This document shows positions 7,137 to 15,608 of a DNA stretch of 64,000 bases, piece by piece. This DNA comes from JANWYT01 sp034437555 (GTDB taxonomy: Bacteria > Chloroflexota > Anaerolineae > Aggregatilineales > Phototrophicaceae). The notes under the pieces are model-generated. The model did no database searches. It was not told where the DNA came from and saw only the letters and a list, made by a program, of their open reading frames with translations. Location of the stretch: positions 1 through 64,000 of the forward strand of contig DAOTTQ010000058.1 of NCBI GenBank assembly GCA_034437555.1, written 5' to 3'. Made by a program: the position numbers and the translations under genes. Each line of letters begins with the position of its first letter. Within the stretch, counting starts at the first letter, position 1.

Positions 7137-9716
7137 CTATTCGCTCCGCAGGGCTTGGGCGGGCAAAATTTGTGTTAGGCGAAAGGCGGGATAAATGCCT
7201 GCCAGCAATGCCGCCCCAAATGCCACCATCGCCGCCCCTGCCAGTTCTTCGGGTGCAATGGTAAATTGCATCGTCCAGCCAAAAGAACGCACATTAATGA
7301 CGTATACAAGCACCGTTGCCAGCACCAAGCCAATGGGCAACGCCAGCACCGCCGACGTTGTTCCCATCAAGCCCGTTTGTAGAAGCGTAAACTGCCACAA
7401 CTGCACTTTGCTCATGCCATTGGCACGCATTACCCCATATTCGCGCCCTTGTTCCAGTTGCAGGCTCATGAGTGCCGATAAAATGCCAATGAACGCCACC
7501 AACGTAGCCAAGAGGCGCAGGGCAATCGTTATCGTAAACGTGCGGTCAAAAATTTCAAATACACCTTCACGCAAAGAGCGATTGCTTTGGACTTGCAAAT
7601 CATACGCCCCCAGTACAACGCGGATGTCTTCTAGCACGCTCTCAATGTCGGCATCGGGTTCAATAAACGCCGCCAACTGTGAGATAGATCGGTCGTCAAA
7701 AAAGCTATCGTAGACGTTGCGATACATAATCACAGAGCCTTGGTCGGTGCTATAATCGTAAAACACGCCGATAATCTCAAACGTTTGTTGCCCCTTATCC
7801 GTAAGCAAGGTAAGGGTGTTATTGTCTTGGGTAATGCCACGCCGAAACGCAAACGGCTCACTGACGATGATTTTGCCGTCTTCTAGCAAGGACTTGTGTT
7901 CGTTATTGGGCGCATTTAGCCACACAAAACCGCGCCCTTCGCTAATGTCATAGTCCACCGCCGTGAGATTCACAGGTAACAAGTCGGGATAATCGGGCGC
8001 AACGGCACTCACCGTCCGCGCCGCACTGACATCACGCACGCCGTCCACCTCTCGCACAAGCTGGCGGATATTGGGGTCTACGTCTACAGTAGATTGATTG
8101 CTAGTGAGCAAGGGCGAGGAGATAAAAATATCTGCGCCAATGGTCGTTTCTAGCCAATCGCTTACTGTGCCTCTGAATGAGGCAATCATCACACTAACGC
8201 CCACAATCACGCTAACAGCAATGGTCAGCGCAGCCACCGCGACGCTCGTACGGCTTAGAGAGCGTGTAACAGCGCGTGGCGCAAGCCGTCCGATAACCCC
8301 AAAGAAACGGCTTGTAAGGGGCGAAAGCAAGCGCATCCCAATCACCAAGCCAACAGGTGTAAACAATGCACCCCCCAAGACCACACAGAACAACGCGCCA
8401 AAGCTTACAAACAAATTATTGGTGGGCAATTGCAACAAGCCCACGCCCACCAAGCATGCCACCACCCCCAAAAGGGTGATATACGGCAGTAGACGCGTAA
8501 TTTGCTCCTCAAAGCTAGAGCGTTTCATTGTGCCAATGGGGGCGGTGCGGGTGGCATCAATACTGGGGATGATGGCAGAAGCCACGCTAACGACTATCCC
8601 TAACACCGCCCCCTTAATTAGGCTAAACGGGTCTACGGTGATGGTGGTCACATTCACCGTAAAGAACAAGTCACTGATGGTTTGCGATACCAAGACCACC
8701 GTAAACCGCCCAAAAATCACGCCCAAGCCCATGCCCACGACTGTACCAATTAGCCCAAGCACCAACGCTTCGCCGATGATAAGCACAAAAATTTGCTGTT
8801 TGGTTGCGCCCAATGCTCGCAAAATACCAATGATGGGGCGGCGTTGTACCACGCTAAACGTGATGGTGTTGTAAATAAGAAACACGCCCACCACCACCGC
8901 TAAAAGCGATAGTGCCTGCAAGTTAATTTCAAAAGCTGCCGTCATTTGCTGTAGCGCACCGCCCGCCTGGCTGGCACTTACCAGCGTTGCGCCATCAGGA
9001 AGCACCGCCAATAACGCGCTAAAGTCATAGTCATCGGGCAGAATAAGGTCAATACGGCTAATGCGTCCTGTAAAGCCCGCAATTTCTTGTGCCGTAGAAA
9101 TATCCGCCAGCACAAGGTCATCAAGGGCTTGTCGGCTTAGGTCATCTTGAGGCTGAAGAATACCAATCACGCGCACCTGCGCCACGTTTGCACCACTTTG
9201 TAATGGCACAGTATCCCCCACAGTAACGCCAAAGCGGTCTGCCAATGTTTGGCTAATGAGGACGGTATTCGGTTCTACTAAGAACGTTGAGAGAGCTTCG
9301 GTGGCGTTTGTCTCGCCCTCACCAATCACCTCTACGGTGGTGAGATAATCCCGAAAGGGGGGTTCTGCAAAGGGGTCTACCCCCAATAGGCGCAAGGCTT
9401 GGTTGCCCAATGCCGAAGAACGCACTGTTTCACTGACCACAGGCGCACTATCACGCAAACGCAAGTCCAGCCGTAATTGGCGATACAAATCGCTAGGCAA
9501 GCCCGATGCTGTGCCAATAATTTGATGGGTGGCATTACCGCTAATGCTTTGTGCTGATAAACCAAACGCACGGCTGGCACTCCCATTCGCAAGGTCAATG
9601 GCAATCACGACTGCCACACCCACCGCCACACCCAAAATTAGCAGTACACTTTGGAACAACCGCCGACTGCTATACCGTATACCTAACCGTAAAATCGCTA
9701 ACAATCCCATCTTCAC
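7137..9716 (-). CDS. Large FtsX/MacB-type ABC transporter permease
   Basis: An 859-residue permease with two FtsX domains. An N-terminal transmembrane helix (LFQSVLLILGVAVGVAVVIAI) leads into a long extracellular domain. A first three-helix FtsX block follows, with RRPIIGILRALGATKQQIF at about 290. A second pair of halves covers about 420-859, with REYGVMRANGMSKVQLWQFT near 770. This is the layout of lipoprotein or lipid exporters such as LolE and YbbP. No ABC ATPase is adjacent, so its motor must be encoded elsewhere. The start is ambiguous between GTG 9716, four bases after AAGG, and ATG 9710. Confidence 0.88.
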   Translation of the reverse strand: MKMGLLAILRLGIRYSSRRLFQSVLLILGVAVGVAVVIAIDLANGSASRAFGLSAQSISGNATHQIIGTASGLPSDLYRQLRLDLRLRDSAPVVSETVRSSALGNQALRLLGVDPFAEPPFRDYLTTVEVIGEGETNATEALSTFLVEPNTVLISQTLADRFGVTVGDTVPLQSGANVAQVRVIGILQPQDDLSRQALDDLVLADISTAQEIAGFTGRISRIDLILPDDYDFSALLAVLPDGATLVSASQAGGALQQMTAAFEINLQALSLLAVVVGVFLIYNTITFSVVQRRPIIGILRALGATKQQIFVLIIGEALVLGLIGTVVGMGLGVIFGRFTVVLVSQTISDLFFTVNVTTITVDPFSLIKGAVLGIVVSVASAIIPSIDATRTAPIGTMKRSSFEEQITRLLPYITLLGVVACLVGVGLLQLPTNNLFVSFGALFCVVLGGALFTPVGLVIGMRLLSPLTSRFFGVIGRLAPRAVTRSLSRTSVAVAALTIAVSVIVGVSVMIASFRGTVSDWLETTIGADIFISSPLLTSNQSTVDVDPNIRQLVREVDGVRDVSAARTVSAVAPDYPDLLPVNLTAVDYDISEGRGFVWLNAPNNEHKSLLEDGKIIVSEPFAFRRGITQDNNTLTLLTDKGQQTFEIIGVFYDYSTDQGSVIMYRNVYDSFFDDRSISQLAAFIEPDADIESVLEDIRVVLGAYDLQVQSNRSLREGVFEIFDRTFTITIALRLLATLVAFIGILSALMSLQLEQGREYGVMRANGMSKVQLWQFTLLQTGLMGTTSAVLALPIGLVLATVLVYVINVRSFGWTMQFTIAPEELAGAAMVAFGAALLAGIYPAFRLTQILPAQALRSE

Positions 9717-9793
9717 CCAACCTTATCTTTATTGTGTTGTTATGCTGTGCGCTTACTGCCCATTCTAGGGGCGTATGGGCGCATTACCGAGAG

Positions 9794-9827
9794 AAAAACA
9801 GGGCTTGGCATACCAAAGCCCCTGTTT
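9794..9827 (-). terminator. Terminator for the kinase-TPR remnant
   Basis: On the minus strand AACAGGGGCTTTGG pairs imperfectly with GCCAAGCCCTGTTTTT and ends in a T tract. It lies 35 bases after the stop at 9862, showing that the fragment kept its original 3' end. Confidence 0.7.
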
Positions 9828-9861
9828 ATGATTTGTCTGCCGTTATCATACGAGATGCGGA

Positions 9862-10179
9862 TTAAGCGAGGGTGAGGGGTTTTTGCAAGCGTGGCAAGTC
9901 ATATTCTATGCCTAGCGTTTGCGCGAGTGCTAACGCCTCTGTGAATTTCTTTGTGGCTTCTTCGGTCTTATTTTCTAAACGAAGCAGATGCCCCTCATAG
10001 TACAGCTTTAGCGGTTGCCCAATGCGGAAGATTTTTGCATAACGCGCCAAAAGTTCTAAGCCTGCCTCTAGGCGTTGCCAATTTGCGGGGGTGGGGTCTT
10101 TCTCATAAACTGCCAGAAAAACGTCCATCATGCCCGTATACCCTTCACGGATGTAAAACGTGGTCGGGCTGGCATTGCT
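9862..10179 (-). pseudogene. C-terminal TPR fragment of a decayed multidomain gene
   Basis: From an in-frame TGA at 10180-10182 the frame runs 105 codons to the stop at 9862. The text (FYIREGYTGMMDVFLAVYE, then KTEEATKKFTEALALAQTLG) is a TPR-like end as found after the ATPase part of large cyclase- or kinase-type signalling proteins. No sensible start lies upstream; an internal ATG pair at 10126-10131 has no good ribosome site. Together with the kinase N-terminus at 10489-10578 on the same strand, it probably formed one Ser/Thr kinase-TPR gene whose centre is lost. Confidence 0.6.
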
Positions 10180-10265
10180 TCAATAAAAAAGTAAAAATTT
10201 GTTATAAGGCGTGCCATATTTATGCTATGATTGCACGAGTAATTTCTCTAATACAAGGGGATAAA

Positions 10266-10493
10266 ATGCCTAAACAATACTTATACCTAACCCTATAGAC
10301 TTTTTTGATAGTGATGATGTTCTCACCCGTTAGCGCACAAGAGTTACAAGTCATCATCCATATACCCAGTGATGAGAATTTCCCCAATCCAGAAAGAGGA
10401 TTTTATCATCAAGTTGCGCCTATGTGGTTAGAAACGGAACTAGAGCCACAATATACCGAAGATTTACGCCCCTTGCGTGATGATGGTGTGAGC
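10266..10493 (+). pseudogene. 5' fragment of a secreted DUF4874-like gene with a stop in its signal peptide
   Basis: ATG 10266 follows AAGGGG by six bases. It encodes MPKQYLYLTL, then TAG (10296-10298), then in the same frame a hydrophobic stretch and a cleavage-like SPVSAQ, followed by NFPNPERGFYHQVAPMW. NPERGFY is the start signature of DUF4874/DUF4832 proteins. The similarity stops at about 10493, where the sequence becomes the reverse strand of a kinase gene. It is therefore inactivated twice, by the stop codon and by truncation. Confidence 0.6.
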
Positions 10494-10578
10494 GATACGC
10501 GATGCCCATCCCTCCGCGCCCTATTTCGTCTTCTAAGCGATAACGATTGTTCACAAATTCTTGTGTTAGGGTTGTCAT
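10489..10578 (-). pseudogene. N-terminal fragment of a Ser/Thr protein kinase gene
   Basis: ATG 10578, with GGAAAG upstream, starts MTTLTQEF, then NRYRLEDEIGRGGMGIAYRS. The GRGGMG motif is the glycine-rich ATP loop of Hanks-type kinases. After about 30 codons the text turns into the antisense of the DUF4874-like fragment, and no VAxK lysine motif follows. Its natural continuation is probably the TPR fragment at 9862-10179. Confidence 0.65.
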
Positions 10579-10651
10579 TGCGTTCTTTCCACTTAAAACA
10601 TCACTAAAAACTATAGCGTGTGAGTGCAAGCACGTCAAATGACAACAGGCA

Positions 10652-11248
10652 TTACAAACGGTTTAACACCGACTCTAGGGTATCGGCTAAGTCAAGCCAA
10701 TTTTGCGTGTCTAGCTGGGCGGTTTGCTCACTTGTCCAAAACTCATAGGCAATATCCACACTTTCTTCTGTGGGGGGGTCTACGCGCACTGTGTGCCACA
10801 GGTTGGGCTTATCTCCATACCACGCCTCTACAAGCTCTGTCATGACCACATTCACGACTGCGCTGGTCATAAATCCCACGCGAGCCTCTAGGGTGTGCTT
10901 ATCTTGCATGGCTTGAGTAATGTCGTAGATGGCTTTCATATAATTGCCCATGCCCGCCTCTGAAAAGGACTGCGAGAGTGCCATTTCTGCCACGCTGTCA
11001 TCGGGGGGCGCACCGAAGGACGCAATACTCACCAAGAGCTTGCGTACCCATTCTTCTTCGGGATAGTAGCTTTCAAAAATGGGCAATAGGCGGTAGGCAG
11101 GTTCTAGCACAATTGCCAGCGCGTAAAAATAGGGTAATTGTTGCAGTAAACGCTTGGTGTAAAATTGCAATTGTTCTTGGTCACGAACCTTTGCATAGCG
11201 TCTTAAATCCATAAGTTCACGGCGTTGAGAGTCGGTTATCATAGGCAT
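10652..11248 (-). CDS. Protein of unknown function
   Basis: A 198-residue soluble protein, helical in appearance, with no signal peptide or membrane segment. I do not recognise the family. Notable stretches are YYPEEEWVRKLLVSIASFG (about 61-79) and NLWHTVRVDPPTEES. Its start overlaps the end of the upstream wbqC-like gene by 32 bases when ATG 11248 is used; ATG 11212, which avoids the overlap, has no ribosome site. Translation coupling to wbqC is plausible, and with it a role linked to cell-surface glycans, but this rests on position alone. Confidence 0.6.
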   Translation of the reverse strand: MPMITDSQRRELMDLRRYAKVRDQEQLQFYTKRLLQQLPYFYALAIVLEPAYRLLPIFESYYPEEEWVRKLLVSIASFGAPPDDSVAEMALSQSFSEAGMGNYMKAIYDITQAMQDKHTLEARVGFMTSAVVNVVMTELVEAWYGDKPNLWHTVRVDPPTEESVDIAYEFWTSEQTAQLDTQNWLDLADTLESVLNRL

Positions 11249-11942
11249 CCAACTTCAAATACTTGGGGGCATCATCGCCCACATTAAACAGCAGGTCAAG
11301 GATGGTGACTTTGTGTTCAAACGGCGGATAGGCTTGAGGATATTCGGCATACCCCTCATAATCCATATAGCATAATTGGATGTGGTGCGGTTCAAAGGCA
11401 ACCCCCTCAATATATGACATTGCCGAAGGACCCGAAAGATAGTGGGTTGCGCCTGCCTGTTCACATAGGTGAATAAGGCGTTCCACGCGCCCCTTGGTGG
11501 GGGCAAAATCAGTAGAGTGCTTAAATTCGGTGTGTATGCCCAGCCACTGGCAAATAGCTCTTAAGAAGGTTTCGTTAATCTCACTAAGATACTCTACGCC
11601 TTCCATGCTCATATAAAGGGCTTCTAGGCGGTCTTTATAGTGCTTAAAGTAGGGCGCGCGTCCATAAACCATCTGGAGCGTTTTCCAGTGTTTAGCATAC
11701 CAATTGGGCTGGGCAATTTTAGTATCTTTAATACTTTGCTCAAACTTTGCCACGTAGTGAACGGGTATGGTTAGCCATTGGATGCCGTGTGCTGTTTTAA
11801 TACGGTTACGGTTACGCCAATCGTTATTGGTGTATTGTACCTCATCGTAGAGGACGAAAAGGTCACTTTGGTTGATAATATCAAAGTAGCCTTTCCAAGG
11901 AATATAATTGGACTGGATAATAGACACCACACGCACAGACAT
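11217..11942 (-). CDS. WbqC-family protein
   Basis: The 241-residue protein has the WbqC hallmark near its start (SIIQSNYIPWKGYFDIINQS) and the following DEVQYTNNDWRNRNRIKT. WbqC-like proteins occur in O-antigen and glycolipid gene sets and are thought to transfer acyl or amino-acyl groups to sugars; the biochemistry is poorly established. Divergently placed, 240 bases away, are a GT2 glycosyltransferase, a methyltransferase and an SMR-type transporter, which supports a shared glycan or glycolipid pathway. The downstream unknown gene overlaps its 3' end. Confidence 0.88.
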   Translation of the reverse strand: MSVRVVSIIQSNYIPWKGYFDIINQSDLFVLYDEVQYTNNDWRNRNRIKTAHGIQWLTIPVHYVAKFEQSIKDTKIAQPNWYAKHWKTLQMVYGRAPYFKHYKDRLEALYMSMEGVEYLSEINETFLRAICQWLGIHTEFKHSTDFAPTKGRVERLIHLCEQAGATHYLSGPSAMSYIEGVAFEPHHIQLCYMDYEGYAEYPQAYPPFEHKVTILDLLFNVGDDAPKYLKLDAYDNRLSTP

Positions 11943-12122
11943 ACCCCCGCCTTAAGTACCCCAAATAATGGCTATGACATGGAATTTACGCAGTAAACTT
12001 ATGAAGAGGGGTTAAGACCCTTTTCGCACTCCGCTTTGCCAATATAAGGGGCAGAATGGGGTTACTGTATCTTTACACTCTATTCTAGCACCACACCCCG
12101 CACAATAAAAGATAAGTGCGGA

Positions 12123-12151
12123 TTGCCCATATTGTGCCATTCCCATATAAT
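12123..12151 (+). promoter_or_regulatory. Promoter of the glycosyltransferase operon
   Basis: TTGCCC (12123-12128), a 17-base spacer and a perfect TATAAT (12146-12151). The first start codon of the operon, at 12183, lies about 25 bases after the expected start site. Confidence 0.75.
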
Positions 12152-12182
12152 TTCTGGGTTATTGGCATAGAAATGATGATGT

Positions 12183-13124
12183 ATGAAGCTGTCAATTATC
12201 ACTACACTGTATTATTCCGAGCCGTATCTACAAGCGTTCTATGAGCGCAGTCGGCAAGCCGTTTTACCTATTACGTTCGACTATGAATTTGTCATTGTAA
12301 ACGATGGTTCACCCGATAAAGCCCTAGAGGTTGCCAAACGCCTGCAACAAGCCGATGAACGCATTGTGATTATCGACTTGTCACGCAATTTTGGGCATCA
12401 TAAAGCCATCATGACGGGGCTATCGTATGTTACAGGCGACCTTGTATTTTTAATTGACTGTGACCTTGAAGAAGCCCCCGAAACATTAGGCGCGTTTTAT
12501 CAAAGACTGCAAGAAAACCCCGATGCCGATGCTGTTTATAGCATCCAAGAAAAACGTGAAGGTTCACTGTTTCGGCGCGTGGCGGGCGATTGGTACTATC
12601 GGGTGGTACGGGCATTAAGTGAGCAAGACATCCCACAAAATATCCTGATGACACGCCTTATGACGCGCCGTTATGTGAAAAACTTGCTACGCTTTAGAGA
12701 AAAGAACTTTAGCATAGAGGGTTTGTGGGCTTTAACGGGCTATCATCAAGTGCCAATTAGCATAGAAAAATCGTATAAGGGCGCGTCTACTTATACCCTT
12801 AGCCGTAAAGTGTGGCTTGCCATTAACGGCATTACCGCCATGAGTAGCAAACCCCTGATTTTTATTGCCTCTTTAGGCTTGCTCATCACCATTCCTAGCG
12901 GAAGCCTCATCATCTTCTTTTTGGCGCAATATTTGCTGGGCTACACTGTGGGTGTGGACGGTTGGACATCGCTTATTGTGTCGGTATGGTTTTTGGGCGG
13001 GCTGATTATTTTTATCTTGGGGATTATCGCTATTTATATCTCTATTATTTTTACCGAAGTAAAGCAACGCCCATATACCGTTGTTCGTAAGGTATGGTAT
13101 AACGACGATGACTCCCCCGAATAG
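12183..13124 (+). CDS. Membrane-anchored GT2 glycosyltransferase (ArnC/GtrB/DPM1-like)
   Basis: A 313-residue GT-A fold enzyme. It opens LSIITTLYYSEPYL, with VIVNDGSPD (about 38-46) and FLIDCDLEEAPE (about 89-100, the DXD-type metal site). Two C-terminal transmembrane helices are near 232-255 and 263-288, as in polyprenyl-phosphate glycosyltransferases of the ArnC, GtrB and DPM1 type. It probably loads a sugar onto undecaprenyl phosphate at the inner leaflet. The next two genes, a methyltransferase and a small SMR-like transporter that could flip the lipid-linked sugar, follow closely, matching the logic of aminoarabinose-type pathways. Confidence 0.88.
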   Translation: MKLSIITTLYYSEPYLQAFYERSRQAVLPITFDYEFVIVNDGSPDKALEVAKRLQQADERIVIIDLSRNFGHHKAIMTGLSYVTGDLVFLIDCDLEEAPETLGAFYQRLQENPDADAVYSIQEKREGSLFRRVAGDWYYRVVRALSEQDIPQNILMTRLMTRRYVKNLLRFREKNFSIEGLWALTGYHQVPISIEKSYKGASTYTLSRKVWLAINGITAMSSKPLIFIASLGLLITIPSGSLIIFFLAQYLLGYTVGVDGWTSLIVSVWFLGGLIIFILGIIAIYISIIFTEVKQRPYTVVRKVWYNDDDSPE

Positions 13125-13157
13125 CACCATGACATATGGATAAAGGAGCAACAGCAC

Positions 13158-13787
13158 ATGACCACCGTAGACGATACCCTAAAAAACCTGCAAGCCTATT
13201 TTGACGACCGAATTAAAGCACACGGCGCAAATGCGCTTGGCGTAGACTGGAACGGCGAGGAATCGCAGTTTCTTCGTTTTGAGCAATTGATGAAAATTGT
13301 GCCAAACAAAAACACGCCCTTTAGCTTGCTGGATTTTGGTTGTGGCTATGGCGCACTGGCAACCTATTTACATCAAGAGGGCTATCCTTTTACGTATGTG
13401 GGCTATGATATGACCGCCAGCATGATAGAAACGGCACGCCAAACCTACGCCCATTTGCCCAATGTCACCTTTACCACCGAACTAAGCGACTTGAGCGAAT
13501 ACGATTATGTGCTGGGCAGTGGACTGTTTAACATGCGCCTAGAAGCCCCAATTGATGCATGGCACGCCCATATGGAAGCCACGATTCGGCAAATGTGGGG
13601 CTTGGCAAGCAAGGGGCTGTCGTTTAACTCGCTCACCAGCTATAGTGACCCCGAATATATGAAGCCACATTTGTATTATCCCAACCCGATGACCATTTTT
13701 GACTTTTGCAAGCGCAACCTAAGTAAAAATGTGGCACTCTTGCACGACTATACTATGTATGATTTTACGGTGCTTGTGCGCCGTTAG
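13158..13787 (+). CDS. Class I SAM-dependent methyltransferase
   Basis: A 209-residue Rossmann-type methyltransferase. Motif I is LLDFGCGYGALATYL (about 57-71), and the following acidic position is in VGYDMTASMIETARQTY (about 80-96). It resembles small-molecule methyltransferases rather than rRNA enzymes. ATG 13158 has AAGGAGC upstream. It lies 33 bases after the GT2 gene and 10 bases before the SMR-like gene, so it most likely methylates the sugar or lipid handled by this operon. The substrate is unknown. Confidence 0.85.
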   Translation: MTTVDDTLKNLQAYFDDRIKAHGANALGVDWNGEESQFLRFEQLMKIVPNKNTPFSLLDFGCGYGALATYLHQEGYPFTYVGYDMTASMIETARQTYAHLPNVTFTTELSDLSEYDYVLGSGLFNMRLEAPIDAWHAHMEATIRQMWGLASKGLSFNSLTSYSDPEYMKPHLYYPNPMTIFDFCKRNLSKNVALLHDYTMYDFTVLVRR

Positions 13788-13797
13788 GGAGCAAATT

Positions 13798-14208
13798 GTG
13801 AACACAACCAACACCACACCAGCGAAAAAGGGGCATACTGTGAATTGGATGGGCTTTGTCTACATTGGTTTAACCATTTTGTTTACGGTTTATGGGCAAG
13901 TGGTCATTAAGTGGCAGGTCAACCTTGCCGGCGAGTTCCCACCCGAAACAATCGATAAAGTGTGGTTTATCGTAAGGCTCTTGTTTACGCCTTGGGTGAT
14001 TTCTAGTTTTGCGGCGGCTTTTGTAGCTTCGCTGGCGTGGATGGCAGCCATGACGCAATTTGAATTGAGTTTTGCGTACCCCTTCATGAGCCTTGCCTAT
14101 GTGGTGGTCTTGGTGCTATCGGTGTTTTTGTTTGCAGAGGCGTTTACATGGCAAAAGCTGGCGGGTACACTGGTTATTATTGCGGGTTTGTTCATCTTAA
14201 CGCGTTAG
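13798..14208 (+). CDS. SMR/EamA-type four-helix membrane transporter
   Basis: A 136-residue protein starting at GTG 13798 with GGAG seven bases upstream; the frame extends back into the methyltransferase gene but that part is not used. It has four transmembrane segments: FVYIGLTILFTVYGQVVIKW, a helix near 60-80, FAYPFMSLAYVVVLVLSVF and LAGTLVIIAGLFIL. This is the small multidrug resistance/ArnE-ArnF pattern. Next to an ArnC-like transferase, flipping of an undecaprenyl-linked sugar is more likely than drug export; this is inference from context. Confidence 0.82.
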   Translation: MNTTNTTPAKKGHTVNWMGFVYIGLTILFTVYGQVVIKWQVNLAGEFPPETIDKVWFIVRLLFTPWVISSFAAAFVASLAWMAAMTQFELSFAYPFMSLAYVVVLVLSVFLFAEAFTWQKLAGTLVIIAGLFILTR

Positions 14209-14246
14209 ACAAACGCACTAGATAACCCGATGATGAGGAGGCACAT

Positions 14247-14675
14247 ATGCCAAGCTATGATTTTCGCTGTAAAGACTGCCAAACCGAATTTGTACTAACG
14301 TACAAAACGCTAAAAGCCTATGAAGAAGCCCTAAAAGCCTGCCCCAATTGCCAAAGCGACGCGCTTTCGCGGGTCATTAAGCGCGTTGCCATTAGGGCGG
14401 GGTCACGTGATTATGGCAAAATGTCGTCTAATGACATGCTGAATGTGTTTAGTAGTGGGGATAGTCGCGCTGTCGGCGAAATGTTTCAGCAGGTGGCAGG
14501 CACAAACCCCGACATGGCAACCGAATATCATGATGCCACCCAACGCCTATTAAGGGGAGATAGCATGGATAGCGTGGAAAAAGGCTTGCAAGAACGCAAT
14601 GCAGAAAGCACGTCCAAACCCTCTAGCCCTGCTACCCCAAAAGTTAAAAAAGCTAAAAAGCCTAAAAAGGGCTAA
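14247..14675 (+). CDS. FmdB-family zinc ribbon protein
   Basis: The 142-residue protein starts MPSYDFRCKDC and has a second CPNC pair at about 33-36. These two CxxC knuckles form the FmdB zinc ribbon, suggested to act in regulation. The C-terminus is a Lys-rich tail (KVKKAKKPKKG) suited to nucleic-acid binding. GAGGAGG lies just before ATG 14247. It may be the last gene of the glycosyltransferase operon, 38 bases on. Its stop overlaps the stop of the convergent HEAT gene by four bases. Confidence 0.88.
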   Translation: MPSYDFRCKDCQTEFVLTYKTLKAYEEALKACPNCQSDALSRVIKRVAIRAGSRDYGKMSSNDMLNVFSSGDSRAVGEMFQQVAGTNPDMATEYHDATQRLLRGDSMDSVEKGLQERNAESTSKPSSPATPKVKKAKKPKKG

Positions 14676-15529
14676 TCTACACTATAGCCTAAGTGTTGTA
14701 GGGCTTGGTCTACGGCTTCTAGTACAATATCTTCAGAATCAGCAAGCGCAGAAACCAGCGACTCTACCGCTTTATCCCCACCCAACATGCTGAGCGAAAT
14801 GGCACAGGCACGCCTCATATTCGGGCTTTCATCATGGTGTAGGGCATGCGCCAACAATACCACCGTGTCACTATTACCAATGTGACCCAGCGCAAGGCAA
14901 GCATTGGTTCTCACCCATTCGCTGCGGTCTTTAAGGTGTTGAGAGAGGATAGGGAGTGCTTTGGGGTGTTTTAGCTGCCCGATGGCATAAATCACGCGCA
15001 TTCTTACCCAATCATCTTTATCGTGTGCATGACGTATCAAAGCGTGTAAAGAAGCGGGATTTGCCAAACGCCCCAGACTATCGGCGGCACCACTTCTTAC
15101 TTCGGCGTTTTCATCGTCCAAAGCCATGATAAGCGAATCGGTGGCACGCGGGTCACCAATCCAACCTAAGGCTGTGGTGGCGTGACGGCGCACACTGGTG
15201 TTTCGCGTGCCAAGTGCTTGGATGAGCGCATCAACAGCGCGGGCATCCCCTAGTTCACCTAGTGCGCGAGTTACCCAATCTTGCACACGGGTATCTGCAT
15301 CATAAAGGGCGTGCATGAGTGGCACAACGGCGCGAGTATCGCCAATTTCACCTAAAATCCAAGCGGATAAATAGCGTACTTGGGCATTAGGTGATTTTAG
15401 GGCAACAATCAGCGTGTCTAATGCTTCTTGCCCCATTTCAATCAGTTCAATGCCTGCGTTTTGTTGCACATCAACATCAGCATTTTGTAGCTTAAGCAAG
15501 CATTCTTGAATGCGATTTGCCATAGTCAT
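14672..15529 (-). CDS. HEAT-repeat protein
   Basis: A 285-residue protein made almost entirely of about eight HEAT repeats of the PBS-lyase type, each near 31 residues. Typical units read VRYLSAWILGEIGDTRAV and VRRHATTALGWIGDPRAT. Such solenoids mediate protein contacts or, in cyanobacteria, bilin attachment; no enzymatic motif is visible. GGGGGGAC lies directly before the start. It stands alone on its strand, convergent with the FmdB gene. A scaffold role is the most that can be said. Confidence 0.85.
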   Translation of the reverse strand: MTMANRIQECLLKLQNADVDVQQNAGIELIEMGQEALDTLIVALKSPNAQVRYLSAWILGEIGDTRAVVPLMHALYDADTRVQDWVTRALGELGDARAVDALIQALGTRNTSVRRHATTALGWIGDPRATDSLIMALDDENAEVRSGAADSLGRLANPASLHALIRHAHDKDDWVRMRVIYAIGQLKHPKALPILSQHLKDRSEWVRTNACLALGHIGNSDTVVLLAHALHHDESPNMRRACAISLSMLGGDKAVESLVSALADSEDIVLEAVDQALQHLGYSVD

Positions 15530-15608
15530 AGTCCCCCCACAACGTGGTTTGAAATATCAGAGGATTATAACGCATTCTGCGCTTTTTGGGCGTAATCTAT
15601 TCTTTATT

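Noticed and set aside
8098..8874. 258-codon frame antisense to the permease gene
   Set aside because: Thr/Pro/Lys-rich composition with no fold signature; mirror of the hydrophobic permease codons.
10305..10607. A 100-codon frame across the scar
   Set aside because: Only its first 63 codons look like protein; the rest is the antisense of the kinase fragment, and the true start (10266) is followed by a stop.
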